A stretch of 64,000 nt of DNA, taken from positions 9,374,501 to 9,438,500 of the forward strand of contig JAGUCH010000002.1 in the NCBI GenBank assembly GCA_019096065.1, read 5' to 3'. Within the stretch, counting starts at the first letter, position 1, and every line of letters begins with the position of its first letter. The notes under the pieces were generated by a model, which made no database searches, was not told the origin of the DNA, and worked only from the letters and a program-made list of their open reading frames with translations. A program made the position numbers and the translations under genes. This document shows positions 1 through 10,243 of this stretch, piece by piece. The DNA is from Paracyclopina nana. Taxonomy: Eukaryota > Arthropoda > Copepoda > Cyclopoida > Cyclopettidae.

Positions 1-3000
1 TTGACCATCTGAGCAAAAGCTTGTTATTGTCATAATCAACCACTTGCGGGTTAATCGGTGGACTAGGTTTGGCTGAAAGAGCATTATTCAAGGCTGTTTT
101 AATATTTCTTCAACACTAACCCTACCATCTCTCTCTGATGTAAATACTGGATCAGCGATTTTTGTAGCTAGTGATTCGCCCTCTTTGTTGATGGCCACAA
201 TCTCAAACTCGTAACATTTACCTGGGCGTAAGCCAGTGACGGTGCCCTGAAGATCGGTGCACTATAAAGTGGATAATACAGTTAAGATTGAGCAGAAATC
301 TGTAAAATGAACTTTACATCGGCTACAATGTTCCAATCTCCAGTTTCGAAATCCATCATACGGATTTGGTAGTATTTGATAGGTCGACCTCCCTCGTCTT
401 TAGGCGGTTGCCAACTGAATGACACTTTGTCAGGACCCACACTTGTCACCGTGAAATCCTTAGGCTCACTTGGCACATCCAAGACGTTGACAAAACCTGA
501 GGCTTCCTCCGAGCCAGATTCACTCTCAAGAATCAGAATGTATTTTCCCGTGTCTCTGATTCGATCGCTTCTTGACACCTTCAAAATGGAATTCCTCTCG
601 CAGTAAATTGAGTTGCGGTCAACTGACGCAATACTGATAAATTCGTCATTAACCAATTGACGGCCATCCTTTACCCATTTAACATTGGGAGCAGGCTCTC
701 CTCCAATCCAAATATCGTAAATAAAAGGTCTTCCCTTCTTCACTTCTATGTCATGCAAGCCAGGCTTCTGTATGAACGGCGATACTACAAAAAAATCTTG
801 CCAAATTAATTCGCCTTAAAGTGCAATATCACAAATCTCACTGAATCGAGTCTTTGCTATAATACTTGGCTCCGATGGCAGAGATGGGTTTGATACGCCT
901 ATCTTATTGACAGCCTTTACTCTAAATTGATACTGACATCCTTCGATGAGACCCGGGCATTGTCCACTTAATAGTCCGTTGCGAGAGACAATATCTTGAG
1001 CAGAAATTGTATGGGTTTTGACCCATTTTCCATGAGAGCTTTCCTATATTGAAAAAGAAGTTTGTCATAAGAGAACATAACGTTATTGATTGTTTTTTCG
1101 CTAATACATAGGTTTCAATGTCATATGATATAATTGGCGAGCCACCATCTTCATTGGGAGCTTTCCAGCCCAGATCGCAAAAGAAAGGTCCCCAATCGAG
1201 CGTTGTTGGTCTACCAGGTGCATCAGGTGTGTCTGCAACAAAGAATTTGTTTTCGTTCACAAGAACAAAGTGGGCAAGTAAGGAAATAGCCTTGATAGCT
1301 GATACGACTCTCACAATTTGCAGCACATATACTTGAAAAATCTTTGAGCTTTCTTTTTAGAAGTAAGTTATCTTTAAAATAATCACTCCTGCTGCTGCTG
1401 CTTTGAAAAAGCACAGTAGTATAGTATATCTTGCCTCACAAATTTGACAGATATCTATCTGCAAAGAGCAGCAATGACTGTCCAACTTTTGACATTTGGG
1501 GAAAATGCTTACCAAGAATGTTCACGTTTATCAATTTTTCCGACTGTCCTTGAGCATTTTTCATGACAACTTTGTAGACCCCAGACTTGTCACGTGTGGG
1601 ATTCAAAACTGACAAGTTGATTCGATTTCCTTCCATTGACAGCTCAATATCTTTCCCAACGACAAGTTTTCGCCCATCTTTAAAAACTGCAATTTCCAAT
1701 CGAGATTGTTGATGGCCTTCAACCTCATAAGGAATGCTGCATGAGCAATCTTGATGAGCAATTCCTGTAACTGGCCCACAATCGCCAAGCTTCGGTTTTT
1801 CTTCCCCTTTGATAACGCATATCTGGCATTTTGAGGACAGCTGAGCCCCCCTGTTGGAGGGCGTGGTTAGTTCAAGGACTCCTGCATCCCCCATCTCCCA
1901 CCGGGATACAAGCAATGAAAATTTCCCATTTCCTAATGGTTCCAGGGAACAACGATCACAAGGGTGGCCGTTGATCAGTGCATTGACAGTGGCTTTTGGT
2001 TCACGCAGTTCGATAGGAAAGCTTGCAGAATTACGCTCAATGACTTCTTGATAAGTCGGTAATCCCAAAATAATTTGATTTTCGCCTTCAAGAAATGTAT
2101 GAATATTTTCATTGATTATACACAAATTATCGAAATTGTTTACTGGCACCCAATACTCACATTTTACAGTCAATGAACACTTGGATTCTTGAGTGTTGGT
2201 TCTCACCGCTAGCTCTCCTGCATCACCTATTTGTGCACATTTAATCATGAGCCGTCTCTTCCTGCCCTTAGATATGATTTGAACGCGTGGATCCCCAGGG
2301 AACAATTCGACACCATTATGGTACCATTTCACTTCAGCATCTTCAGCCTACAAAAAACTTAAAATAGTTAACATCAGGCAGACAAAATTGATGTTACGCA
2401 GACCTCAACATCAATCTCAAAGGAGCATTCATCGTTCTCTACAACGCACTGTCCGGCAAGTTGGCTGGTAAATGTGTGAGGATATTCTGCAATATATCAT
2501 GTTTGCTGTCAAAACAATGCAAATTTTAAAAATATAGCTCCAACCTTGAATATCTAGTCGGCATATAGACTCGGCATCTTCGCCCTCTTTAGCGAAGGCT
2601 TGTAGGGCGCATGAATAGAGACCGATATCATTTAGAGAGCAAGCTTTAATCACTAGCGTAAAATCAGTCTTTCCGTCTTTACGCTCAAAAGATCCAGGGA
2701 AATTCTACAGAATAAATAAAATACGTGATTAAAAAAATGCATATAATACCGGTAGAAAAAAACCGCCAGAACTCACCAAAACGTTAATACCGTCTTTAAA
2801 CCAGTCAACCCTGGCTCCTGGTTGATTAACAGAGCAATTAAGCGAAAACGGCCTGCCAATAAAGCCAACTTCACATGCATTTAGCTTTTTCACAAAGAAA
2901 AATTCCGGGTCCGCATCTGCTTTTAGGAAGAAAATGCAAACGATGATGAGGATAATTATCAAATATGCTAATCCTCTTCTTATGACCTGTCACTTCCAGA

Positions 3001-3912
3001 CATGCACTCGTAAATTTGACCTCTTTGTCCAACTTAACTACGAGAGTGTAGCGACCCGAGTGCTCAACTTTGGGCTGCAAAATTGTCAAGGAATAACAGT
3101 CACCTTCCTGGCTTATCTCGTAGTTAATGTTAGTCTGAGTCAGCTCCTGTTCAGCGACAAAAAGTAAATTTCAATCATATGCTCCCTATAATACAGCTTA
3201 CCAGCCCATATTCAATAGCCAGCTTGTTGTCACGAGTCATCTGGAATGTAGAAGAGTGGTTTTTTTTCTAATAGGCCATGTCAGAAATATGATCTAATAA
3301 CTTACGCTGTTCTTAAGGAACCAACGGCCTTTCTTATCTTTCTCCGAAAGTTTCGCGGCGAAAACGGCTTTTTCGCATTTGCCCTCTTGGATGTTGAGGT
3401 CAACTGGTGTCTCAATCCACTCGATAACCACAGCAGGAGCTTTTTTCTGAGGCTTCTTCCGTCTCATCAACATAGCCCGAAAGTCCATGCCGCCTTCCAC
3501 AGTGACAAAAAACTTAAACTCAAACTCTTCCTCGCCATGTTTATTTTTAATGATGCATTTATAGTCTCCCTCCTCTTCTTGTCTGCACTGATTAATTCCC
3601 AATATTACCAAATTCGCTTCGCCTTCACCTCCGCGAGTCCACATTTTGTATCGAGATTCGGTCTTCAAATCCTTGAAGCCTTTGTTCCATGTGACCTCTG
3701 GAGGCGGATTACCTTCCACTGGTAAAGTGACATAGCAAGTCTCTCCTTCGCGAAAATAAAGTGGAACAGAAATGACGAAAAAGGCCAGCTTACAGTGGAC
3801 TATTGTTTTTATCACCTTCATTTGCACTTATTTTGTCAGATCCACCTATGAATTTCGGAGGCCCCCCTCCATTCCCTTGCAACGGTATGGATTGATTCTC
3901 CCAATCCCACAT
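1..3912 (-). CDS. Twitchin/projectin-like Ig-FN3 giant muscle protein (partial)
   Basis: This is a many-exon gene that runs off the left edge. Read from the right, it starts MWDWENQSIP (ATG 3912) and enters an Ig domain (PPKFIGGSDKIS, then GNPPPEVTWNKG). A basic linker follows (GGMDFRAMLMRRKKPQKK). Further Ig domains lie at about 3460-3170, 3150-2430 and 2340-1510, with the usual W and D-x-G-x-Y/C signatures. An FN3 domain follows at about 1240-850, an Ig at 790-480, an FN3 at 475-126, and a second FN3 begins at 72-1. FN3-Ig-FN3-FN3 is the titin/twitchin super-repeat order. Such proteins bind thick filaments in the sarcomere, and a C-terminal kinase would lie outside the window. Clear junctions include donor 2160 to acceptor 2086 and donor 125 to acceptor 73. 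ATG 3912 directly follows an AG, so an upstream exon is possible. MyBP-C is a less likely alternative because of the tandem FN3 pair. Confidence 0.8.
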
Positions 3913-4244
3913 CTATGAAAAAATAAGAAAGAGGCGGCTAGAATAAGGAAAAGGTTAGTACAAATCCTTCGTCTCCCATGACTCAATGAACAATCCTAAT
4001 TGAGCTGTAAAACTCAACTGAAAGAAAATTGAATCTGGCATCTCCTTTTCAACATAGTGTCATAATCTTAGCAGGAGCGTCTGCGGCCAATTAGATAAGT
4101 CGCTAGCTTGATAAAAAAAAAATAAAACTCAATGTGAGCTCGCCCCCTAACATGCAAGCTGAAACAGTCCACTGCATACTATAGCATATTTCCTTCTATT
4201 CAATTCTCACAGGGACTGAGGATAGAGTCGAAATTTTCTGAGGA

Positions 4245-5545
4245 CTATTTTCGCCGACGAGCGTGAGCATATTTCCTTTGGCCTTCACGATGAGGAGAAT
4301 CTTCACGACGTTTAGGCATTAGTGGAGCTGATCGGACTTTGAGGTCAGTCAATGCAACTTCGGCTCTTGCTTTAGCTTCTTCCAGCAGCAAGTTCCTCGT
4401 ATTACCAGGCAACCCAGTATTCCATCGATTGGGAAGTGGGATCCGCCGTGACAAGCAAAAATGAGTTCTTACGAAAAGGGAAATGACATTAGAACAAATA
4501 GCCCATCACGTTAATACTTACAAGATAATGTTGACTTGCATTCTGACAGCATCCGGGTTCCAATGTATTCCGTCAGCAGCTCGTCGGTTGATTTGGTTAC
4601 ACATGTAGGCGTGCATATCAAGGCTAAGATTAAAATGGAACATATAACTGGAGAATGTAAGGTACTCAATCACATCGCTTACACGTCAAAACCAAAGCTG
4701 GCTGCCATATTGGCAGCATACTGATTCGACTCCATGATATTAAAACGCATTGAGTGTCTTTGAAACTCAATCTGCTGAATCATGAAGCCTCCCCTGATTT
4801 CAGTACTGATCGGTGGCGTTGTCATCCAAATGACTTGCACGTAGTCTTGTCGATCACGTTCAATGATTCTCTGGAGGTTACTCATCAGTTCGAAAATGTT
4901 GTGCCGGAATTTTTCAATACCGTCAATTCCCCATCTATTAATGTCCCAAAGTGCCTGAAATGGGGCATATTTAAAATAGTTAATAGGAAGTCCAATAAAC
5001 CTTACGCTATTGATAACGATGACGTCAGGGTAGGAACCACACTTTGATGGATACTCTCTGAGAAATTCTCTAAGTTGGCTGCTAAAGCATCGCGTAATAA
5101 ACATAAAGGAGTACTGCAAATCAAGCTAGAACAAAATATTTCTTAGATAGGTAATGCGGGAGCCAAAAAAAACTACACCTTTTCACCGTTGGGTCCTCGT
5201 TCAAGATAGTAGTCTCTGTACTCGACATAATCACGCCCGGCAGTTAACCTTGAGCCTTCGATCTTCCGATCATGACAGAATCTATCCTCTCCTATAACAA
5301 ATGACTGTTAAAAACATTAAACTCAAGAAAATACTAGAGCAGAAGATTTTGCTTAGGAAAATACCAATAACTATCATACCTTTGGCGCACATATGACGCG
5401 TAGGAATCAAAGTTCCATCCGTGCTTGGATCGGTCAGCCAAATCAAGTCCTTATAAATGTTCCTCATGATGGAATCTCCTAGGAAAAGAACACTTTTCCC
5501 TCGTAACAAAAAATGCACGTCTGGCTTCAGAAAAATGTCGCACAT
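4245..5545 (-). CDS. PCED1: PC-esterase domain protein (PCED1/FAM113 type)
   Basis: Six exons: 5545-5380, 5291-5179, 5113-5006, 4954-4683, 4623-4522 and 4467-4245. They join in one frame to 327 residues. The start holds the GDS-type nucleophile block (KSVLFLGDSIMRNIYKDL, residues about 17-34). The middle holds VWMTTPP-like IWMTTPP. The end of the domain holds the catalytic-type D-x-x-H block (DGIHWNPDAVRM). A basic tail with RRR near the stop follows. The family is the acyl/PC-esterase branch of GDSL hydrolases, and its substrate is not established. ATG 5545 was chosen because the frame upstream has no better start. Intron 3 (5005-4955) is 51 nt with no in-frame stop, so retention would add 17 residues. 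The gene lies 330 bp upstream of the muscle gene on the same strand. Confidence 0.85.
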
Positions 5546-5688
5546 TTTTTTCAAAATAGCAAAATGCCAACCCCGGGCTTTAAGAAATGAAGAATTTCAA
5601 TGTCAGCTGCTCAATTAACCCAATACCAATCAAGTTTTCGAATTTCCGGCAAGTGGCAACAAGATTTGAGTCCGTTTTCACTAGTGTC

Positions 5689-6110
5689 TAGTGATGGAAC
5701 GAGTTTCAGATTGGCTTGAAAGTTTGAAACTAAAACACAACTTGAGCTAAATAAGCAAAAAGCATGGGATCGCTCGAACCAAATTTTGAAAAGTTTGAAA
5801 AAGCTTGAAACCCAAAAAATGCAAAGCTTGAAAAAGCTTGACACCAAAAAATTTCTAGACTTAATCCATTTTTAATCAAAAGAAAAAAGGGCCCGGCTGA
5901 TTTTAAAATTAACAAATACTTTTAAAAGGGAATGCAGTACTCAATCGAAGTTAAAGCTATTTCTGTCATTTTCAAAATTATTGGGTAATTTTGTCAAATC
6001 TGGTGACTAATTGCCATTTTTTATGTTTAAGTACTAAAAAAGTTAAAGGCTTGATAATTATTTTCAAAAGCTTGGGATCGCTCGAGCACTTTTGTGAAAG
6101 CTTGAAGCTT
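5689..6110. repeat. Decayed relative of the TAGTGATGGAACGAG element
   Basis: The stretch begins TAGTGATGGAACGAG at 5689, the same end as the complete element at 8964-9214. The next 70 bases align loosely with it (acaacttgagc...aaataagc). It then degenerates into tandem GCTTGAAAAAGCTTGA units at 5790-5860 and again at 6060-6110. The right end is not clear. I read it as an old, expanded copy of that element. ORFs across it have no protein similarity I recognise. Confidence 0.45.
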
Positions 6111-6444
6111 GATCAAGCTGAAATTTCCGGTTTTCAGGACTATTCAGTCAACTCAACAGTCAACACTGACACTAACACTAACAGTCAGCTGACTTTTGAT
6201 GAGTGGTTACGCCGTAACGATGGTGGCCAGAATTTCTGTCTAGTTAGCCAGATAGTCTCAAAAATAGCCATAATTGGAAATAACAATAACTGCCCATTAA
6301 AGCCAGAAAACAGCAACAATTTTTGGCTCTTATATACTATATTACGATTTCCTCGTGTTATAATTCAGTTTACCGATCCGACTCAGCTCTTTTATATCAC
6401 ATTTCTTTCTAAGCTATTTGGGGGACATTAATGGCTTTGGAATC

Positions 6445-6609
6445 AAAGGGGATGTCTCACAATCGGGATTTGGCGCGCGGGATTTCTCCACATATGCATA
6501 AGACGAAAGAAGCGAAGTTTAGAGAGCTGCTGCTGCAGCCTCGCTACTGACCTTATGTACATGTGGAGAATTCTCGCGCGCCAAATGCCGATTTTGAGAC
6601 ATCCCCTTT
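6445..6609. mobile_element. Palindromic MITE, copy 1
   Basis: A 165-bp element with terminal inverted repeats. The left end reads AAAGGGGATGTCTCA and the right end reads TGAGACATCCCCTTT. The TTTGGCGCGC and GCGCGCCAAA blocks extend the palindrome, and a GAAGCGAAGTTTAG...CTGCTGC centre separates the arms. A second copy of the same length is at 17724-17888. It carries no coding capacity, as expected of a non-autonomous DNA element. The target-site duplication is not clear (possibly TA or TAA). Confidence 0.85.
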
Positions 6610-6675
6610 AATGTAATTTAAGTAATTTTATGCTCCTTGGAACTGATCCAAATTCCAAAGAAGTTAGACAAAAGA

Positions 6676-6752
6676 GAGGAATTACCTAGATGCGAACCTC
6701 AGAGAGTTGGATTAGCATTCCAATGCTCTAACCACTGAGCCATGAAAACTTC
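6676..6752 (-). pseudogene. tRNA-derived relic (SINE head or tRNA pseudogene)
   Basis: On the minus strand the sequence contains a perfect A-box (TGGCTCAGTGG, 6732-6742). A 5-bp anticodon stem follows (TTGGA/TCCAA) with a 7-base loop ATGCTAA, giving anticodon GCT. A B-box-like GGTTCGCATC follows at about 6690-6699. The T stem and acceptor stem pair poorly and a GCT (Ser) tRNA should have a long variable arm, so a working tRNA is unlikely. A second B-box-like block (GGTTCAAATCC) lies on the same strand at about 6821-6832. This fits a Pol III-derived repeat. Confidence 0.4.
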
Positions 6753-7154
6753 TTGTTAATTGAATGATATTACAGGACTTAAGCCAGATGAAGAAATCAG
6801 AAAAAGTAAAAGAACAACTGGGATTTGAACCTCACACGGCTGAATAGGGCACGGGGCAGCCCGGTAACTTAGTTAAAACACTCAAAAATCTCATTACAGA
6901 ATATAAAATCGTATATTTTGAGCTGGGGCACGCAAAATTGGGTCATTTAATAGCTGACCTCGGATTTAAAAAAAGAAAAACACTCGTTTCTCTAATGCAA
7001 TCACATCGTTAGTGCTTATAAAGTGGCACTCATGTTTTTCCATAATTAAAATCCTCGCTCAGCTATACAATACAGGTAACTCTGATAGAACTGCAAACAA
7101 TTTTTTTATAGAGACCCAAATCATAACATTTTGTCGCTATCTAGTGTGAAAATA

Positions 7155-7604
7155 TGGGAAATACCAGAGACTTATATAACAAGAGAAGTGCTACTGGGCG
7201 AGGCTTAAGGGGGTGCGTTTGCAGATCTGCTGCACGCTCCAAAAGAGACTACAATAGAATTTTGTTGCCGGCTGCCTGAATTTGGGCCGGGGCAGACTTT
7301 TGGTTGCTAATAACTCCTAAATGAGTCCGCTTAGTCAAAATAGTCCTATTTTACGAAGTGCTCAATTTTGCTAGGGCTATCTTTTGTCTTTTATAAATAT
7401 TTTCACAACTATTAGGAATTAAAAGTTGCAAAACAGAGGTGCCAGTTGGCGTTTTCCTTTCTGGATCAATGCAGCCCGCTGACTATTTTATTAGAGCAGC
7501 TGACCCAAATGTTTTCAAAATCTCTCGTAGCACTTGGCGCGCGCTCGCGTGCAGTGAGAATGCAAGGAGTAGCACTTCTCTATCTATATAAGTCTCTGGG
7601 AAAT
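7155..7604. mobile_element. Inverted-repeat element, about 450 bp
   Basis: The left arm at about 7160-7197 (CCAGAGACTTATATAACAAG, then AGAAGTGCTACT) recurs in reverse complement at about 7569-7604 (AGTAGCACTTCTCT, then TATATAAGTCTCTGG). The two arms differ at a few bases. The interior has no recognisable coding sequence. I interpret it as a non-autonomous DNA transposon. The exact ends are uncertain by about 10 bases. Confidence 0.6.
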
Positions 7605-8241
7605 ACTGGTTTGAAAAGGGATGCCACAACTTTTTTGTTGACAAAATGGAGCAATTTTTTTCAGGTGCTCAACCCTTAAAAAAGCAGACATAATTCTGGT
7701 TTTTCTTAAGAAAAATCAAAGTTAACAAAAAATACAAGAAGAGGTATGAATGGTCATATTAATTGATGTTAACTCCTAGCTAAAAATTAAAGATTTAGCG
7801 AAAATATCAAAATTAAACAAAGATTGTACCCCAGACGATCCGCTTGCAGTAGTACCTCATTCTGACTCAGGAAAGTGTTATTTTTTGGTATCTTATGCAA
7901 AAATACAATTTCTCACAGAAAAAGCCAAGCCATAGACAAACAAGTTCTGAATGGAACTTTCTGGTAATGATTACTTCTTTTCCGACTGCACACCAATTTT
8001 GCCCATAAAGATCGCGTGGAAGACTCTATGTCATTGTTATTGTTATGATTTAGGTCTCTATAGCTCATATTTTCTATTGTAGAATTGAAACTAAACTTTT
8101 TTAGATACGTTCATCATTTTGAGGGTCATAAAAAAAAGAAGTGCGGTTATTTTTTTGCGCAAGGCAAGATTTAAGGCTCCATTTAAGGGCTACCGACTAG
8201 CTCCCTTGAAGAATCCATTCAGTAGACCCGAGAGCTTTCTG

Positions 8242-8514
8242 AAAATGTTATGGGCCATTTGGAAGGTCTACACCTAGGAAGTAACTGTGCCAAAGGGTTT
8301 TGGCACCCATAGGAGGCCTAACAATGCACACAAAAATGGGTAGATGAAAGTTGATTCCTATGACTGTGAGAGGGGTCCAAAATTTTACAACATAAGTATT
8401 TTTCCCAAACTTTGAGGGCCTGTATCTCCCCTCCCAGGGGCCCGAACGCAAAACCCTTTGCTTTGGCACAGTTACTACCTAGGTGTAGACCTTCCAAATG
8501 GCCCATAACATTTT
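8242..8514. mobile_element. Foldback (hairpin) element, 273 bp
   Basis: The left arm 8242-8305 (AAAATGTTATGGGCCATTTG, then GAAGGTCTACACCTAGG) is repeated almost perfectly in reverse complement at 8452-8514. The arms are about 60 bases. The loop of about 150 bases has no recognisable gene. ORFs reported on both strands here are the two readings of the same hairpin arms. Confidence 0.75.
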
Positions 8515-8963
8515 CATTTTTTGTTCACTATATCAATGGGTACTGGAAATGGGCCCATATTTCTCCCAGCGGTCAGTGCGTAAATTCTCAGTTGGCTGAA
8601 AGCTGCCCCCATGTGCCATCTTAGATGGCAAAATGCTTAGTTCGGCCTATATTTATTTTGAAAAGAGGCATTATTTCAAGCCCAATTTACTTAAGGATAA
8701 AAAAATACAATTTTGTTATAATTTTACCATTTTGCAAGGTCTTGTTTGTTAAATAATCAACTTTTTAGCCAATGTTAAGGCTGGCATTTGGGCTTGCTTT
8801 GGTAACGACTCCGATCAAAAATGGCCGATGGGGCATCTGCTATCACGCGAACAAGCCATCTGAATTTAACGCCATCTAGTGCACAGTGCTTTGCTCCGAG
8901 TCCCAATATATTTTTCAACCTCTTTTGCCCTTAGCTGAGCACTGCCGCCACTGTGCATCACTC

Positions 8964-9214
8964 TAGTGATGAAACGAGATCGAACTGGACTCTGTAACTC
9001 GAAAGCAAAACTTGGCTCGGACTACATAAGCGTCCAACATAAACTCGCTCGAATTTTCAGCGAACTCGAACAATTTTTCCTCAGCTCGATCGAACTCTAA
9101 TGAAAAAATGTACTTTATTAAGTAAATCGCCGAAAATTGAATGAACTCGGAATCTTCTGACCAACTCGAACGAGCTCAAAATGAGTCATCTCGAACTCGC
9201 TCGTTCCATCACTA
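8964..9214. mobile_element. TIR element with TAGTGATG ends, 251 bp
   Basis: It begins TAGTGATGAAACGAG and ends CTCGTTCCATCACTA, which are inverted repeats with one mismatch. The interior is rich in CTCGAA/TTCGAG motifs on both strands (gctcgaatt, aactcgaacgagctc), so most of it can fold. The outermost TA at each end may be a target duplication, as in Tc1/mariner-derived MITEs. A decayed relative lies at 5689. Confidence 0.7.
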
Positions 9215-9352
9215 ATTTACTCATTCACTGAGAGTAGTGAGTTATGAATTGTGGGCCGCTGAGAGCCAATAATTATCAGTCAAATCCTTGAGCGGATTTC
9301 GGGCGGACATTTTTTTCTTGTTGATTGTGGTAGAATTTTCTTACCTTTTTTA

Positions 9353-9920
9353 ATGGAGCACCGTTTTTCAACTAATTTTACCGATGACAGTCATGATTTG
9401 GCTGATTACATGAGGACAATGGACAATCGTCTGTTCAATAGGTATGCATATTTTCTCAGCCAGTTTGCATTAACTTCCAAAGATATTGCAGGCGTGGGTC
9501 ATCCGAGTCTTCTACTTCCACTTCGTCAACATCGACAGCCTTGAACATCAATGCTCCGGAATTTGTACCAAACCAAAGGAGAAAATCGCCCAAAAAGAAA
9601 AGAAGGTTTTGCTCCTACTGCAAGCGTAAGGGCTCAAGCTCTTCACTATATGATAGCCATACATTGCTGAACCCGCAAACGAAGGAAATTATGTGTCCTG
9701 TTCTGCTCGGCAATGAGTAAGTTGAATATTTTATTTCATCATTTTTTGAGATAGTTACTGTACCCATGGTTTCAGGTGTGACTTATGCAATTTTAAGTAC
9801 GATGGTAATCCCAACTTTGAAGTCAACATTCATGACAAAAGTGAATGTCCGGCGAGGGGATTCCAGGACTTCAATATTAAGAAATTTAACTATCTTCCTC
9901 ATTCGCGAAAAACTATGTAA
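9353..9920 (+). CDS. nanos: Nanos-type RNA-binding zinc-finger protein (divergent)
   Basis: Three small exons, 9353-9441, 9492-9716 and 9776-9920, join in frame to 152 residues. The introns are 50 and 59 nt with GTATGC...GCAG and GTAAGT...TCAG ends. After a Ser/Thr-rich stretch and a basic run (SPKKKRR) comes a Nanos-like pair of CCHC fingers. Finger 1 is C-x2-C-x12-H-x11-C, beginning FCSYCKRK and ending KEIMCPVL, and CPVL is a family hallmark. Finger 2 is C-x2-C-x14-H-x4-C, beginning CDLC and ending HDKSECPA. Typical Nanos has x10 in finger 1 and x7 in finger 2, so this one is enlarged. Nanos proteins act with Pumilio to repress mRNAs in germline and embryo. The family assignment rests on finger order and CPVL; the role is inferred. 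Confidence 0.72.
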
Positions 9921-10243
9921 ATACGAATTGTATTTAGAATGAAGCAAATACATATCTGTATTTCAATACGACTTGAGCTGGTTAATGATTCGCGTGGAAG
10001 AATTGTTACAATCAAAGGACTAGTAAACCGCTAATAGCTATTGCAACTAATGTAATTGTTAGAGATTGTTTCGTGGCTACATGACCAATGGCTAACGCAA
10101 TTTCTTTTTAAATGGGATTCGAAGAAGTAGCACATGGAAATCACAGGTGTAAGGCTCGTTATGAGAAGTCGTAGCTTAGATCGTTGAAAATACTATAATA
10201 ATTATGCATAAAATTATGCGTGGTACGCAAGGAAGAACTTTAG
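9921..10243. other. Intergenic, no feature seen
   Basis: AT-rich spacer between the stop of the Nanos-type gene and the stop of the convergent Ig-FN3 gene. It presumably holds both 3' UTRs. I saw no further coding or repeat structure. Confidence 0.5.

Noticed and set aside
8248-8624. Open frames on both strands at 8.2-8.6 kb
   Set aside because: They lie in the arms of the foldback element.
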